Origin: Butyrivibrio sp. AE3009
Lineage (GTDB): Bacteria; Bacillota; Clostridia; Lachnospirales; Lachnospiraceae
Assembly (NCBI RefSeq): GCF_000420845.1
Contig: NZ_ATVS01000031.1
Coordinates: 1-41,415 of the forward strand
Length of the DNA stretch: 41,415 bases
Reading direction: 5' to 3'
A program made the translations under genes and the position numbers. How positions within the stretch are numbered: the stretch's first letter is position 1; each line of letters begins with the position of its first letter. The notes beneath the pieces are model-generated. The model was not told where the DNA came from. It saw only the letters and a list, made by a program, of their open reading frames with translations, and ran no database searches. Below are positions 34,753 to 41,415 of the stretch, in pieces.

Positions 34753-35535
34753 ATGAATGTGAAGGCATGTATATGTACGGATGCCGGTGACCATCGCAAA
34801 ATCAATCAGGATGCGGCACTGGTGAAGGTAGCTAATTCAAGGAGTTTTGGAAGGATAGCGCTTATTGCAGTCTGTGACGGTATGGGCGGACTTCCAAAGG
34901 GTGAGGTTGCAAGCTGCAAGGCAATAAGAGCACTTGAGACCTGGTTCCACGAGGAACTGGTGCTTATGGTGAACATGAGCCTTGAGAGGTTCTGGGAGAC
35001 TGCAGAGACTTCCTGGAACAGGCTGATTGCCAAGATCAACGGCGATATCAGAAGATACGGAAGGCACAGAGGTATCAGCCTTGGGACTACACTGACTGCT
35101 CTCTTGCAGGTGGGGAACCGTTATATGTTTATGAATATCGGTGATTCCAGGATCTATTACACCAAGGACGGTGACGTGGTGCAGCTTACTCGGGATCAGA
35201 GCCTTGCTCAGCGCATGGTGGATATGGGACATGCAACTGACGTGGATGACATTGATGAGGATAAGAGAAGCGTGCTTCTTCAATGCGTGGGCTCGCATAC
35301 ACCGCCGACGCCTCAGGTAGGAAAAGGCTTTTTTGACAAAAATACCACAGTGATAGCCTGCACAGACGGACTCTGGCGCAAGATCACAGGACAGGAACTG
35401 TATACGAGGCTGTGCCCTCAGATGTGCCTGACTGACGAAGATATGATGCATCAGTGCCGCAAACTCATCGACACCGTTCAGGAGCGGGATGAGAAGGACA
35501 ATATTCTGGTAGCGGCCATGTGCCTGGAATTCTAG
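34753..35535 (+). CDS. PP2C-family Ser/Thr protein phosphatase
   Basis: 260 residues from the ATG after GGAAGGAAGGA; the frame is open from 34642, but that upstream segment translates the terminator. PP2C motifs in order: KINQDAA, VCDGMGGLPKGEVA, GTTLTALL, NIGDSRIYY, LTRDQSLAQRM, ACTDGLW and DEKDNILVAAM, with metal-binding aspartates intact. It is soluble. It removes phosphate from Ser/Thr and lies 10 bp before a Ser/Thr kinase, the usual opposing pair. Confidence 0.93.
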   Translation: MNVKACICTDAGDHRKINQDAALVKVANSRSFGRIALIAVCDGMGGLPKGEVASCKAIRALETWFHEELVLMVNMSLERFWETAETSWNRLIAKINGDIRRYGRHRGISLGTTLTALLQVGNRYMFMNIGDSRIYYTKDGDVVQLTRDQSLAQRMVDMGHATDVDDIDEDKRSVLLQCVGSHTPPTPQVGKGFFDKNTTVIACTDGLWRKITGQELYTRLCPQMCLTDEDMMHQCRKLIDTVQERDEKDNILVAAMCLEF

Positions 35536-35545
35536 GAGGGCAGCC

Positions 35546-36526
35546 ATGAACCGTGGAAAATACATGAAGATTAAGACTCTGGGGGAGGGCGGCAACGGCA
35601 CTGCCATTCTCGCCAGAGACAGCGGCGGCAGGAAGGTCACTATCAAGAGGATCAAGGCTTCGGAAGGCCCGGACTACTGCGCTGCCAAAAAGAGCCTGGA
35701 GAACGAGGCGCAGATTCTGCGGGGCTTAAACCACCCCGGGATACCACAGTTTATAGAATATCAGGGTGGCTACCTGGTACTTGAATATATGCCCGGTGTC
35801 AGCGCCGAAAAGAAGATATTGCAAAAGGGGCTTTTTACCGAGAAGGAAGCTGCCGATATAGCCCTTAAACTTACAGATATTCTTGGATATCTCCATTCCG
35901 AGAAGATTCCTGTGATCTACAGGGATCTGAAACCCTCAAATATTGTAATAGGTCCGGGAGGCAAGGTGTCTCTGATTGATTTTGGAACCGCAAGGCTCTA
36001 CAGAAAAAGCGACAGGGCTGATACAGCCAATCTGGGGACTCTTGGCTATGCCGCACCTGAGCAGTACGGTAATCTTGGACAGACCGACAAGAGAACAGAT
36101 ATATACTGCCTTGGAATGACTATGCTGCAGCTTGTGTCCGGCGTGGATCCAAGGGATGATGAGATGGTTTTTGCCTACAAAGCCGGAGGAGTAAAGGGAA
36201 TATCCCCGGAGTTTCTTAAGATTATTGATAAATGTACCAGACCCGACAGGGAGGACAGATTTGAGGACGTCAGTGAAGTTGCGGCTGAGCTTAGGAGTTA
36301 TCCGGGGAAAAAGAAGCTTAGAAAGATAAGGGGATGTGTGAAAGTGGCCCTTGCTTCTGCGGCGGTATCCTTTGTTCTGGCATTTGGAGTCGCTTCAGCC
36401 GGTGAGATTCAGAGCGTTGCAGCTTACGGATTTGAACAGAGACTCCCGATCATCAGGGAGAAGATGTATAACGTTAGGATAAGAATAGACGGATTTATGG
36501 GAAAACAGCTTGGAGAAAACGGATAA
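35546..36526 (+). CDS. Membrane-anchored Ser/Thr protein kinase without PASTA domains
   Basis: 326 residues after GGAGGGCAGCC. Protein kinase fold: glycine-rich GEGGNG, ATP-binding K34 (VTIK), catalytic loop IYRDLKPSN with D127, DFG at 145-147, and GYAAPEQYG. One membrane helix (~264-286) then only ~40 outer residues. It therefore differs from PrkC/IreK kinases, which carry large PASTA repeats that sense cell wall fragments. The kinase domain itself is complete. The upstream phosphatase and downstream small protein likely act with it. Confidence 0.92.
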   Translation: MNRGKYMKIKTLGEGGNGTAILARDSGGRKVTIKRIKASEGPDYCAAKKSLENEAQILRGLNHPGIPQFIEYQGGYLVLEYMPGVSAEKKILQKGLFTEKEAADIALKLTDILGYLHSEKIPVIYRDLKPSNIVIGPGGKVSLIDFGTARLYRKSDRADTANLGTLGYAAPEQYGNLGQTDKRTDIYCLGMTMLQLVSGVDPRDDEMVFAYKAGGVKGISPEFLKIIDKCTRPDREDRFEDVSEVAAELRSYPGKKKLRKIRGCVKVALASAAVSFVLAFGVASAGEIQSVAAYGFEQRLPIIREKMYNVRIRIDGFMGKQLGENG

Positions 36527-36765
36527 TGATGATTTTTGTATATACTTTTATACTTGTATTTTTGGCAATGATAATGATATTGGGGGTTGGGTCTTATCTG
36601 GCGGATGATAGGAATGAGCCGGAGGATCCCCTAAGCGCAGGAGCGACGGCCTCTATGTGCACCACCAGACTTCTGGGCAAGGAACATGCCTTGCCCGAAT
36701 ATCTGGAGGATGATTTTGTGATCGAACAGGATCTGGTTTATACCTACGATTCTGTTAATCTGTGA
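36526..36765 (+). CDS. Small single-span membrane protein, kinase-linked
   Basis: 79 residues. N-terminal membrane helix (FVYTFILVFLAMIMILGVGSYL), then an acidic tail. Its ATG overlaps the kinase stop by one base (TAATG), suggesting coupled translation. I recognise no family. Its single helix and position suggest a partner or regulator of the kinase. No strong terminator is visible before the convergent gene, 21 bp away. Confidence 0.7.
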   Translation: MMIFVYTFILVFLAMIMILGVGSYLADDRNEPEDPLSAGATASMCTTRLLGKEHALPEYLEDDFVIEQDLVYTYDSVNL

Positions 36766-36786
36766 AAAACTAGAAGAATGGTATTG

Positions 36787-39700
36787 TTATTGCTTATTTA
36801 ATATGCCAAGGAAGGTCTTTGGCTCCTTAGGCTTGATGGTGAATTTGAGTGTTTTGGTGCCGCCGTAGATACCTCTTCCTCTGAGTACAACGCTGGCGGT
36901 GCCGGGTTTTGTATTGTTCCTGTATTCCTCCACCACGAAATCAGTATCCGGTTCAAGATAAGTACCGGGGTTCTTCTTGGTTCCGGTGGCAAACATCTCA
37001 TGCAGATCGGAATAGGTGAGCTCTGTGGGATTACCGTCAAAGGTCTTAGGACTTATGCTCTTCCACACCGTAGTCTTACTGAGGTCATTCTTTTTGTCGT
37101 AGTACATATAATAGCCGAAGTTATCGCCGCAGTAATTGCCGAGGCCGGATATCGTCACCATAATGAGGCATGTTTTCCCATCTTCGGTCATTGGAGAATA
37201 GGAATTTGATTCATTGTCAGTCAAATAGGCTTCAATCTTATATTCAGTACCGGCCTTAAGCTTTTTGCCCTGAGGGTCTGTGATCGTTATCTGAGGATTC
37301 TCATAACCTTTTCCCTTCGTCGGAAGCTTGGCGGGGATAACTTTATCCTTAACTCTGACGGTCATATCGTCGATGGGGCAGCGGACAACAGTGAAGTCGC
37401 GGGTTATGGTTCCCTTGTATTTTCCCTTTCCTTTGATGATGAGTTTGGCGTTTTTGCTACCATCGGAAGGGGTAAGGCTCTTGTTGTTCTTATAGCTTAT
37501 GGTGTAATCTCTGCCTTTTTCCAGGAGTACTCCGTTATCATACAGGATTACCCAGGATGGTGTAGCACCGCTCTTTGAGTATCTGACATAATTCTCATAG
37601 TAGATCTCGTTGTCTGCAAGAGAACTAAGGTCTTTGCCTTTCTTTATAGTGAAGGTTGCGGTTACGCTGCCGGTAAGTCCCTTGTCATTTCCTTCTACGG
37701 CGTTGAAGACAACCTCAGCTTTTCCCGGTTCAGTATTGTTTCTGACGCTGCTTACTGTGTAATCAGAACGCTCGGTGAGGGTTGTGGGTGTCTTTCCGTC
37801 AAGCTTAAGCTGCAGTGTGTAGGTCCCTGCCTCAGGGATAATAGCCTTGCCGGTGTAGGCGTAGGTATTTGGAGTAAAGGTCACCTTGGCATTCTGAAGC
37901 AGCTTATTTTTATCATTTATAACACTGAGATGGGCAGTCATTTTGCCGGTAAAATAGGATTTTGCATCCTTGGGTTCGATGATAATTGTGTACTCACCGG
38001 CTTCAGCTATAGCGGTTACTGCTTCTGAGGCGCCTTCCTTGAGATAACTTAATTTGAAAGTGCTTGCGCTTATTTCTTTACCGTCGTCACAGTTGTATTT
38101 TAATATCGGAACAGGCTTGATGCTCTTTCCTGTGTAGGCAGTTGTGGCATCAAGGGCAACAACATCGGATTCCTCGGCGGTATCTGACAGGGAGGCCTTC
38201 GCGATCCTATAGGTCTGAACTACGGGCTGGGTCTTGGAGTAGTCACCTTTGAAGGTGATGGTAAGCTTGCTGTCCTTGCCACTTATCTCAGTGGGTTTGG
38301 TGTTATTTGAGTAGGTGATCTTATAATCTTTTTCCGGGTTAAGAAGCTGTGTGCCGTCATAGACATCTATCTGAGGTGTCACAGGTACGCCCAGATAAGT
38401 ATATTCCGGGAAAAGATTCTTTATCCATAGCTTTGAGGATACCGTAGTTATGTTGTTGTTGACATCGACGATCTTAACAGCAACTTCCTGACCGTTAACT
38501 TTTTCAACGATTCTTTTGCCGGACGGATCTTCTGTACATTCCTCAGTGAAGTCGTCGTTAGATGTAAAGTCTTCCGGAATATCTTTTACCGGTATGCTTA
38601 CAGATCCTGCGTTACTGCTTAACATGATGTCCACATCGGAATCTATGCCGTCCATACCCGGGATGAGATAGAGCCACAGATAATGTCCGGGCTGGATCGT
38701 ATATACCGTTGGAATCATGTGTATGGTGTAATCATAATAAGTATCAGCTGATATGCTTCCCTGGGTTGCAGTCCGTGGATAATAGCCGGCGTTGGGGCTT
38801 CCCAGATCTATCATACCCTTGGTGATGAGTTTCTTCTTTACAGGTGTCTGCTTGAAGGTCTCGATATTATAATTGGGTATTCCATCGCCTCTGTAGATTC
38901 CTTCGTATAGATACAGCGATCTGCTGATATTGGCAGATTCCAGGTTATAAGCAGGGAAGGAAGTGTCGGATATGTCATAGAGGAAGGCTCCAAGGACCAT
39001 TCGCTTACCCTCTTCGGGAAGTGTGGGTACCTTGGCTTTGACAGTAACTGTGGCTTTGCCCTGAAGGGTGATCTCTTCGGGAACTCTTTTTACCAGTGAT
39101 TCCCAGTAGAGGCCGTTTTCTTCATTGGCCTTAGGAGCATCGGCTTCAATGCCCAGGGCGCTGATATAGTCCTCCATGGTGAAATAAGGGTCATCGCCTG
39201 ACATCATAATGTCACTGTAACCGTCATGATATTCGGGATTGGGCTCTTCGGTGTTTTCTTCCGGCTGGGCAGGATCAGCTGCGTCCGGATGAAGAAGAGT
39301 TAACTCCTCACTGTTGGCGAAATCATAGCGCAGGGCCTCATCGCCGTACCACTTGTCATATCTTAGGAAATCACCGTTTACATTACTCTGAACATATACA
39401 GGCGGAAGATCATTTGGCATGCCGTTGTCTACATCAAGAAGGTAGTGGCAGTACCATTTGTTCAGAATCTCTTCGTAGAACATTCCATCTATCATGATGG
39501 TCTCAAGGGTCTCATGGGCACCCTGGTGAAGGATCATTCTGACATCCTGACTGTTTCTTTCAAAGGCCTGTCTCATAAGGTCGGCCTGTTTGGCATTGAC
39601 ATTATAGTCGTTAAGTCCCGTAACTATAAGGGCAGGGATGTGAATCTTGTCGGAATAAGAGTACTCTCTGGATTCCCAGTAAGGACCGTAGTGACCGGCC

Positions 39701-41052
39701 AGCTTTTCCTGGGCGATGTTAAAGAAGCCAAAAAGCTTGGAACACAGGCTTCTTAGCGTTGCCTGGGCAGCGGATGCTTCTGCCTCCGAAGGGGCAGGTG
39801 TGAAGAATCTGCTGGCACAACCGGCTGCAAGAAAACTGGTATACCTGTTGTCTGCATAGTGGGAAACACCCTGAGTATTACTATATTCGTACCAGCTGGC
39901 AATTCCGGCTTCGGGAACTATAGTCTCAAGACCTTCAACGCCTGTGGCAGCAACCTCATAGGCCATGGTGCCGTTGTAGGAACAGCCCCTCATGGCCACT
40001 CTGCCGTTGGACCAGTCTGCTTCAATGGGAATGGTTCCGGCTTTGTCGGCGAAGGCATGTCTTCCTTCTTTGTGGTTGATCCATTCCACAACGTTCTTGA
40101 AGGCAGAAACTTCTGCAATACTTCCGCAGGTTTCAAGACCTTCAGAACCTTTGGTTCCAAGGCCCGCCGATTCGACAACGGCAAAACCTCGGATAAGGAA
40201 GTAGTCATGCCCTGTCAGACTATTGTAAAAGTAACCTGAGTTTTTGGGAGCATCAGGGTAATTGTAGAACCAGTTATGAGATGAAAATGCAGCTTCGTCA
40301 TCTCTGCCTGCCAGTGCAGAGGAACTGATTATATCGCTTGCATTATAGGTGCGCCTTGCTCCGGCAGAAGTATCATACAAAGAAGACTCGTTCCAATTTC
40401 CCACTTCGTCCGCTGAAGCTCCCTGGGGAATTGTCGGGTCTTTGTCACTAAGACCGAGATCAGAACTGGTGCCTGCAAAATAAGGGCTGGCTTCAAATAT
40501 GGTGGGAGCATCGTATTTCTGTTCCGCAGCGGCCCTGGGAACCTGGACTACTGCCTGAACAAGATCTTTTTTTCCATCTTCGTCGGTGTCATAATCGGTT
40601 TCCACGTATACTGCAAAACGAAGGATATCACTGTTTTTATTCGTGTAGCCGTCGGCAATCTCAGAATACTTGACCATGGGCTGGGCCATGCCATCCTCGA
40701 TGATCATCTTTACGGCGGTTACTTCTTCTTTTTCCTCCTCTAAGTCCCAAGTTATTTCTTCTTCATCGAGGGATAGGGAGTCTTCTTCTAAGTCCAAAGA
40801 GTTATCTTCGCCATAGGTCAGAGATATCTCTTCATCGGATAGGGAGGGTTCATCTTCGATGGATAGAATGGAGTCATCCTCATCGGATAGAATAAAGTCG
40901 TCCTCATTGGATAGGACATTTTCGTCTTCATCGGACAGGACGTACGAGTCCTCTAAAAGGACGTCTTCCGCAGCGCTTACAGTGAACTGCGCAGCAGCAG
41001 GTCCTGAGACGATCATGGCCAGGGCCAGTACAACAGATACTTTTTTTCTCAT
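36787..41052 (-). CDS. Secreted PepX-type Xaa-Pro dipeptidyl-peptidase (S15) with acidic repeats and multiple Ig-like domains
   Basis: 1421 residues from the second ATG (41052), with CCGGAGGT at good spacing; the ATG six bases upstream touches that site. Signal peptide (1-~28). An Asp/Glu-rich region (~35-110) contains octapeptide repeats. The S15 alpha/beta-hydrolase follows with DTDEDGKKDLV at its start, catalytic Ser ~358 in GCSYNGTMAYEVAATGVEGLE, Asp ~482 (GLNDYNV) and His ~513 (HQGAHE), then the PepX C-terminal jelly roll (~to 850). Six or so MBG/Ig-like repeats fill the remaining ~560 residues (e.g. ending ...GTASVVLRGRGIYGGTKTLKFTI). Removes Xaa-Pro dipeptides from peptides; secretion contrasts with lactococcal cytoplasmic PepX. 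No sorting motif seen. Confidence 0.88.
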   Translation of the reverse strand: MRKKVSVVLALAMIVSGPAAAQFTVSAAEDVLLEDSYVLSDEDENVLSNEDDFILSDEDDSILSIEDEPSLSDEEISLTYGEDNSLDLEEDSLSLDEEEITWDLEEEKEEVTAVKMIIEDGMAQPMVKYSEIADGYTNKNSDILRFAVYVETDYDTDEDGKKDLVQAVVQVPRAAAEQKYDAPTIFEASPYFAGTSSDLGLSDKDPTIPQGASADEVGNWNESSLYDTSAGARRTYNASDIISSSALAGRDDEAAFSSHNWFYNYPDAPKNSGYFYNSLTGHDYFLIRGFAVVESAGLGTKGSEGLETCGSIAEVSAFKNVVEWINHKEGRHAFADKAGTIPIEADWSNGRVAMRGCSYNGTMAYEVAATGVEGLETIVPEAGIASWYEYSNTQGVSHYADNRYTSFLAAGCASRFFTPAPSEAEASAAQATLRSLCSKLFGFFNIAQEKLAGHYGPYWESREYSYSDKIHIPALIVTGLNDYNVNAKQADLMRQAFERNSQDVRMILHQGAHETLETIMIDGMFYEEILNKWYCHYLLDVDNGMPNDLPPVYVQSNVNGDFLRYDKWYGDEALRYDFANSEELTLLHPDAADPAQPEENTEEPNPEYHDGYSDIMMSGDDPYFTMEDYISALGIEADAPKANEENGLYWESLVKRVPEEITLQGKATVTVKAKVPTLPEEGKRMVLGAFLYDISDTSFPAYNLESANISRSLYLYEGIYRGDGIPNYNIETFKQTPVKKKLITKGMIDLGSPNAGYYPRTATQGSISADTYYDYTIHMIPTVYTIQPGHYLWLYLIPGMDGIDSDVDIMLSSNAGSVSIPVKDIPEDFTSNDDFTEECTEDPSGKRIVEKVNGQEVAVKIVDVNNNITTVSSKLWIKNLFPEYTYLGVPVTPQIDVYDGTQLLNPEKDYKITYSNNTKPTEISGKDSKLTITFKGDYSKTQPVVQTYRIAKASLSDTAEESDVVALDATTAYTGKSIKPVPILKYNCDDGKEISASTFKLSYLKEGASEAVTAIAEAGEYTIIIEPKDAKSYFTGKMTAHLSVINDKNKLLQNAKVTFTPNTYAYTGKAIIPEAGTYTLQLKLDGKTPTTLTERSDYTVSSVRNNTEPGKAEVVFNAVEGNDKGLTGSVTATFTIKKGKDLSSLADNEIYYENYVRYSKSGATPSWVILYDNGVLLEKGRDYTISYKNNKSLTPSDGSKNAKLIIKGKGKYKGTITRDFTVVRCPIDDMTVRVKDKVIPAKLPTKGKGYENPQITITDPQGKKLKAGTEYKIEAYLTDNESNSYSPMTEDGKTCLIMVTISGLGNYCGDNFGYYMYYDKKNDLSKTTVWKSISPKTFDGNPTELTYSDLHEMFATGTKKNPGTYLEPDTDFVVEEYRNNTKPGTASVVLRGRGIYGGTKTLKFTIKPKEPKTFLGILNKQ
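40828..40938 (-). repeat. Tandem 24-bp repeats encoding acidic octapeptides in the PepX-type protein
   Basis: Units LSDEDENV, LSNEDDFI, LSDEDDSI and LSIEDEPS, then LSDEE, all in frame. The spacing of eight residues is exact. They lie directly after the signal peptide and are very acidic. They may act as a linker, calcium-binding segment or pro-region. Confidence 0.75.
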
Positions 41053-41100
41053 TAACATACCTCCGGAAAATTGATGGTAGTGTCAAATTAACTACCCGTT

Positions 41101-41114
41101 TTTTAGTTCTAAAA
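41101..41114. promoter_or_regulatory. 14-bp dyad upstream of the PepX gene
   Basis: ttttag-tt-ctaaaa, perfect. It lies near a weak minus-strand promoter candidate (TTGAAC at 41131-41136 and TTTAGA at 41108-41113, 17-bp spacing). Could be an operator; the evidence is weak. Confidence 0.3.
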
Positions 41115-41144
41115 CCTTGATTTATCGGGAGTTCAAAATAAAAA

Positions 41145-41213
41145 GAGCATTGACCTCCCTTTTTGGTATAATGTCAGCGACCAAACTCACAAAATAACCA
41201 GGAGACAATGCTC
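41145..41213 (+). promoter_or_regulatory. Inverted repeat bracketing the promoter and covering the ribosome site of the terminal gene
   Basis: gagcattgacctcc (41145-41158) is complementary to ggagacaatgctc (41201-41213), which contains the ribosome-binding site and the start codon at 41208. A TGGTATAAT extended -10 (41164-41172) lies between them. Only transcripts entering from upstream would include both arms, and these would fold and hide the start. Confidence 0.6.
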
Positions 41214-41415
41214 GTGAACATTATACTTTATTTACTTCAAATCATTCAACAACTCTATCAGCAAAACTGCTGGCTGATTAATTTCATCTGCAGATATATA
41301 CCTCTAAAGCAGTGGGCTTTCGATGATTCTCATTCTCCCAAATATCAAAAGTTCAAAGTCGATGAACTCCCTAAGATTGTCTATTACCATCAGGATTGGG
41401 ACTGGAAAGATCTCA
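41208..41415 (+). CDS. Start of an unidentified gene, possibly a transposase (3'-truncated by window)
   Basis: 69 codons are visible, open to the end of the window, starting after CCAGGAGACA. N-terminus: MLVNIILYLLQIIQQLYQQNCWLI with an aromatic/hydrophobic helix, then FICRYIPLKQWAFDDSHSPKY and VDELPKIVYYHQDWDWKDL. I do not recognise a characterised family. An insertion-sequence transposase is suggested by the extended -10 promoter and the inverted repeat that would block translation from readthrough transcripts, as known for IS10 and IS50. Catalytic residues lie outside the window. Confidence 0.4.
   Translation, partial: MLVNIILYLLQIIQQLYQQNCWLINFICRYIPLKQWAFDDSHSPKYQKFKVDELPKIVYYHQDWDWKDL

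Noticed and set aside
40540..40630. A dockerin in the PepX-type protein (DTDEDGKKDL)
   Set aside because: Only one such motif is present, it lacks the second repeat, and this segment is the normal opening of the PepX family catalytic domain.
41150..41172. TTGACC and TATAAT near the end of the window as a standard promoter
   Set aside because: The spacing is only 11 bp, too short for a -35/-10 pair. The TGGTATAAT part is kept as an extended -10.

Overview
The window reads as the chromosome of a Gram-positive, low-to-moderate GC anaerobe of the Clostridia, most likely a Lachnospiraceae (Butyrivibrio-like) species. This is inferred from gene content: type III glutamine synthetase, an IreB-family phosphoprotein, a DUF6465-type Lys/Ala-rich protein, a YjfB-type motility protein with a sigma-D-like promoter, FtsEX with an EnvC-like hydrolase, and Crh/HPr-like and MtaB proteins. 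No database search was possible.

Layout. 1-1810: end of an aminotransferase, a PAP2-type membrane phosphatase and a histone-H1-like DUF6465 protein, with several palindromic intergenic repeats. 2268-7619: an extracellular proteolysis cassette made of a free-standing small protein resembling a subtilisin propeptide (I9 fold), a 1371-residue secreted subtilase with a dockerin inserted in its body, and a translationally coupled secreted cohesin-like/Fn3 protein. 7773-12883: the CIRCE-controlled hrcA-grpE-dnaK-dnaJ heat-shock operon. A 192-bp imperfect palindrome follows it, then prmA-rsmE and a cysteine desulfurase-thiI pair. A Crh-like protein lies on the minus strand.

17898-24511 is an RNA-maintenance and tRNA-modification run: mtaB, ireB, ruvX, yrzB, rnjA, a short MltG-like protein, a TrmR-type methyltransferase and a U32 (TrhP-type) protein. 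It largely follows the Bacillus yrzL-yrrK-yrzB-yrrL-yrrM-yrrN/O order, with rnjA inside it. Next come glnN, tRNA-Gln(CUG), an acyl-ACP thioesterase, an S1-domain protein and a divergent yjfB. 29345-34617 carries a PucR-type regulator and the ftsE-ftsX-envC-ctp cell-wall hydrolysis operon. 34753-36765 is a PP2C phosphatase / membrane Ser-Thr kinase / small membrane protein set. 36787-41052 (minus strand) is a giant secreted PepX/S15-type dipeptidyl peptidase with acidic octapeptide repeats and several Ig-like modules. The window ends inside a probable mobile-element gene.

The secreted subtilase and the secreted Xaa-Pro peptidase together suggest a proteolytic outer surface. The most promising candidate for an undescribed system is the I9-like / dockerin-protease / cohesin cassette. 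The intergenic regions also hold at least three families of dispersed palindromic repeats, best seen as the two oppositely oriented ~87-bp elements at 26756 and 28759 and the long palindrome after dnaJ.
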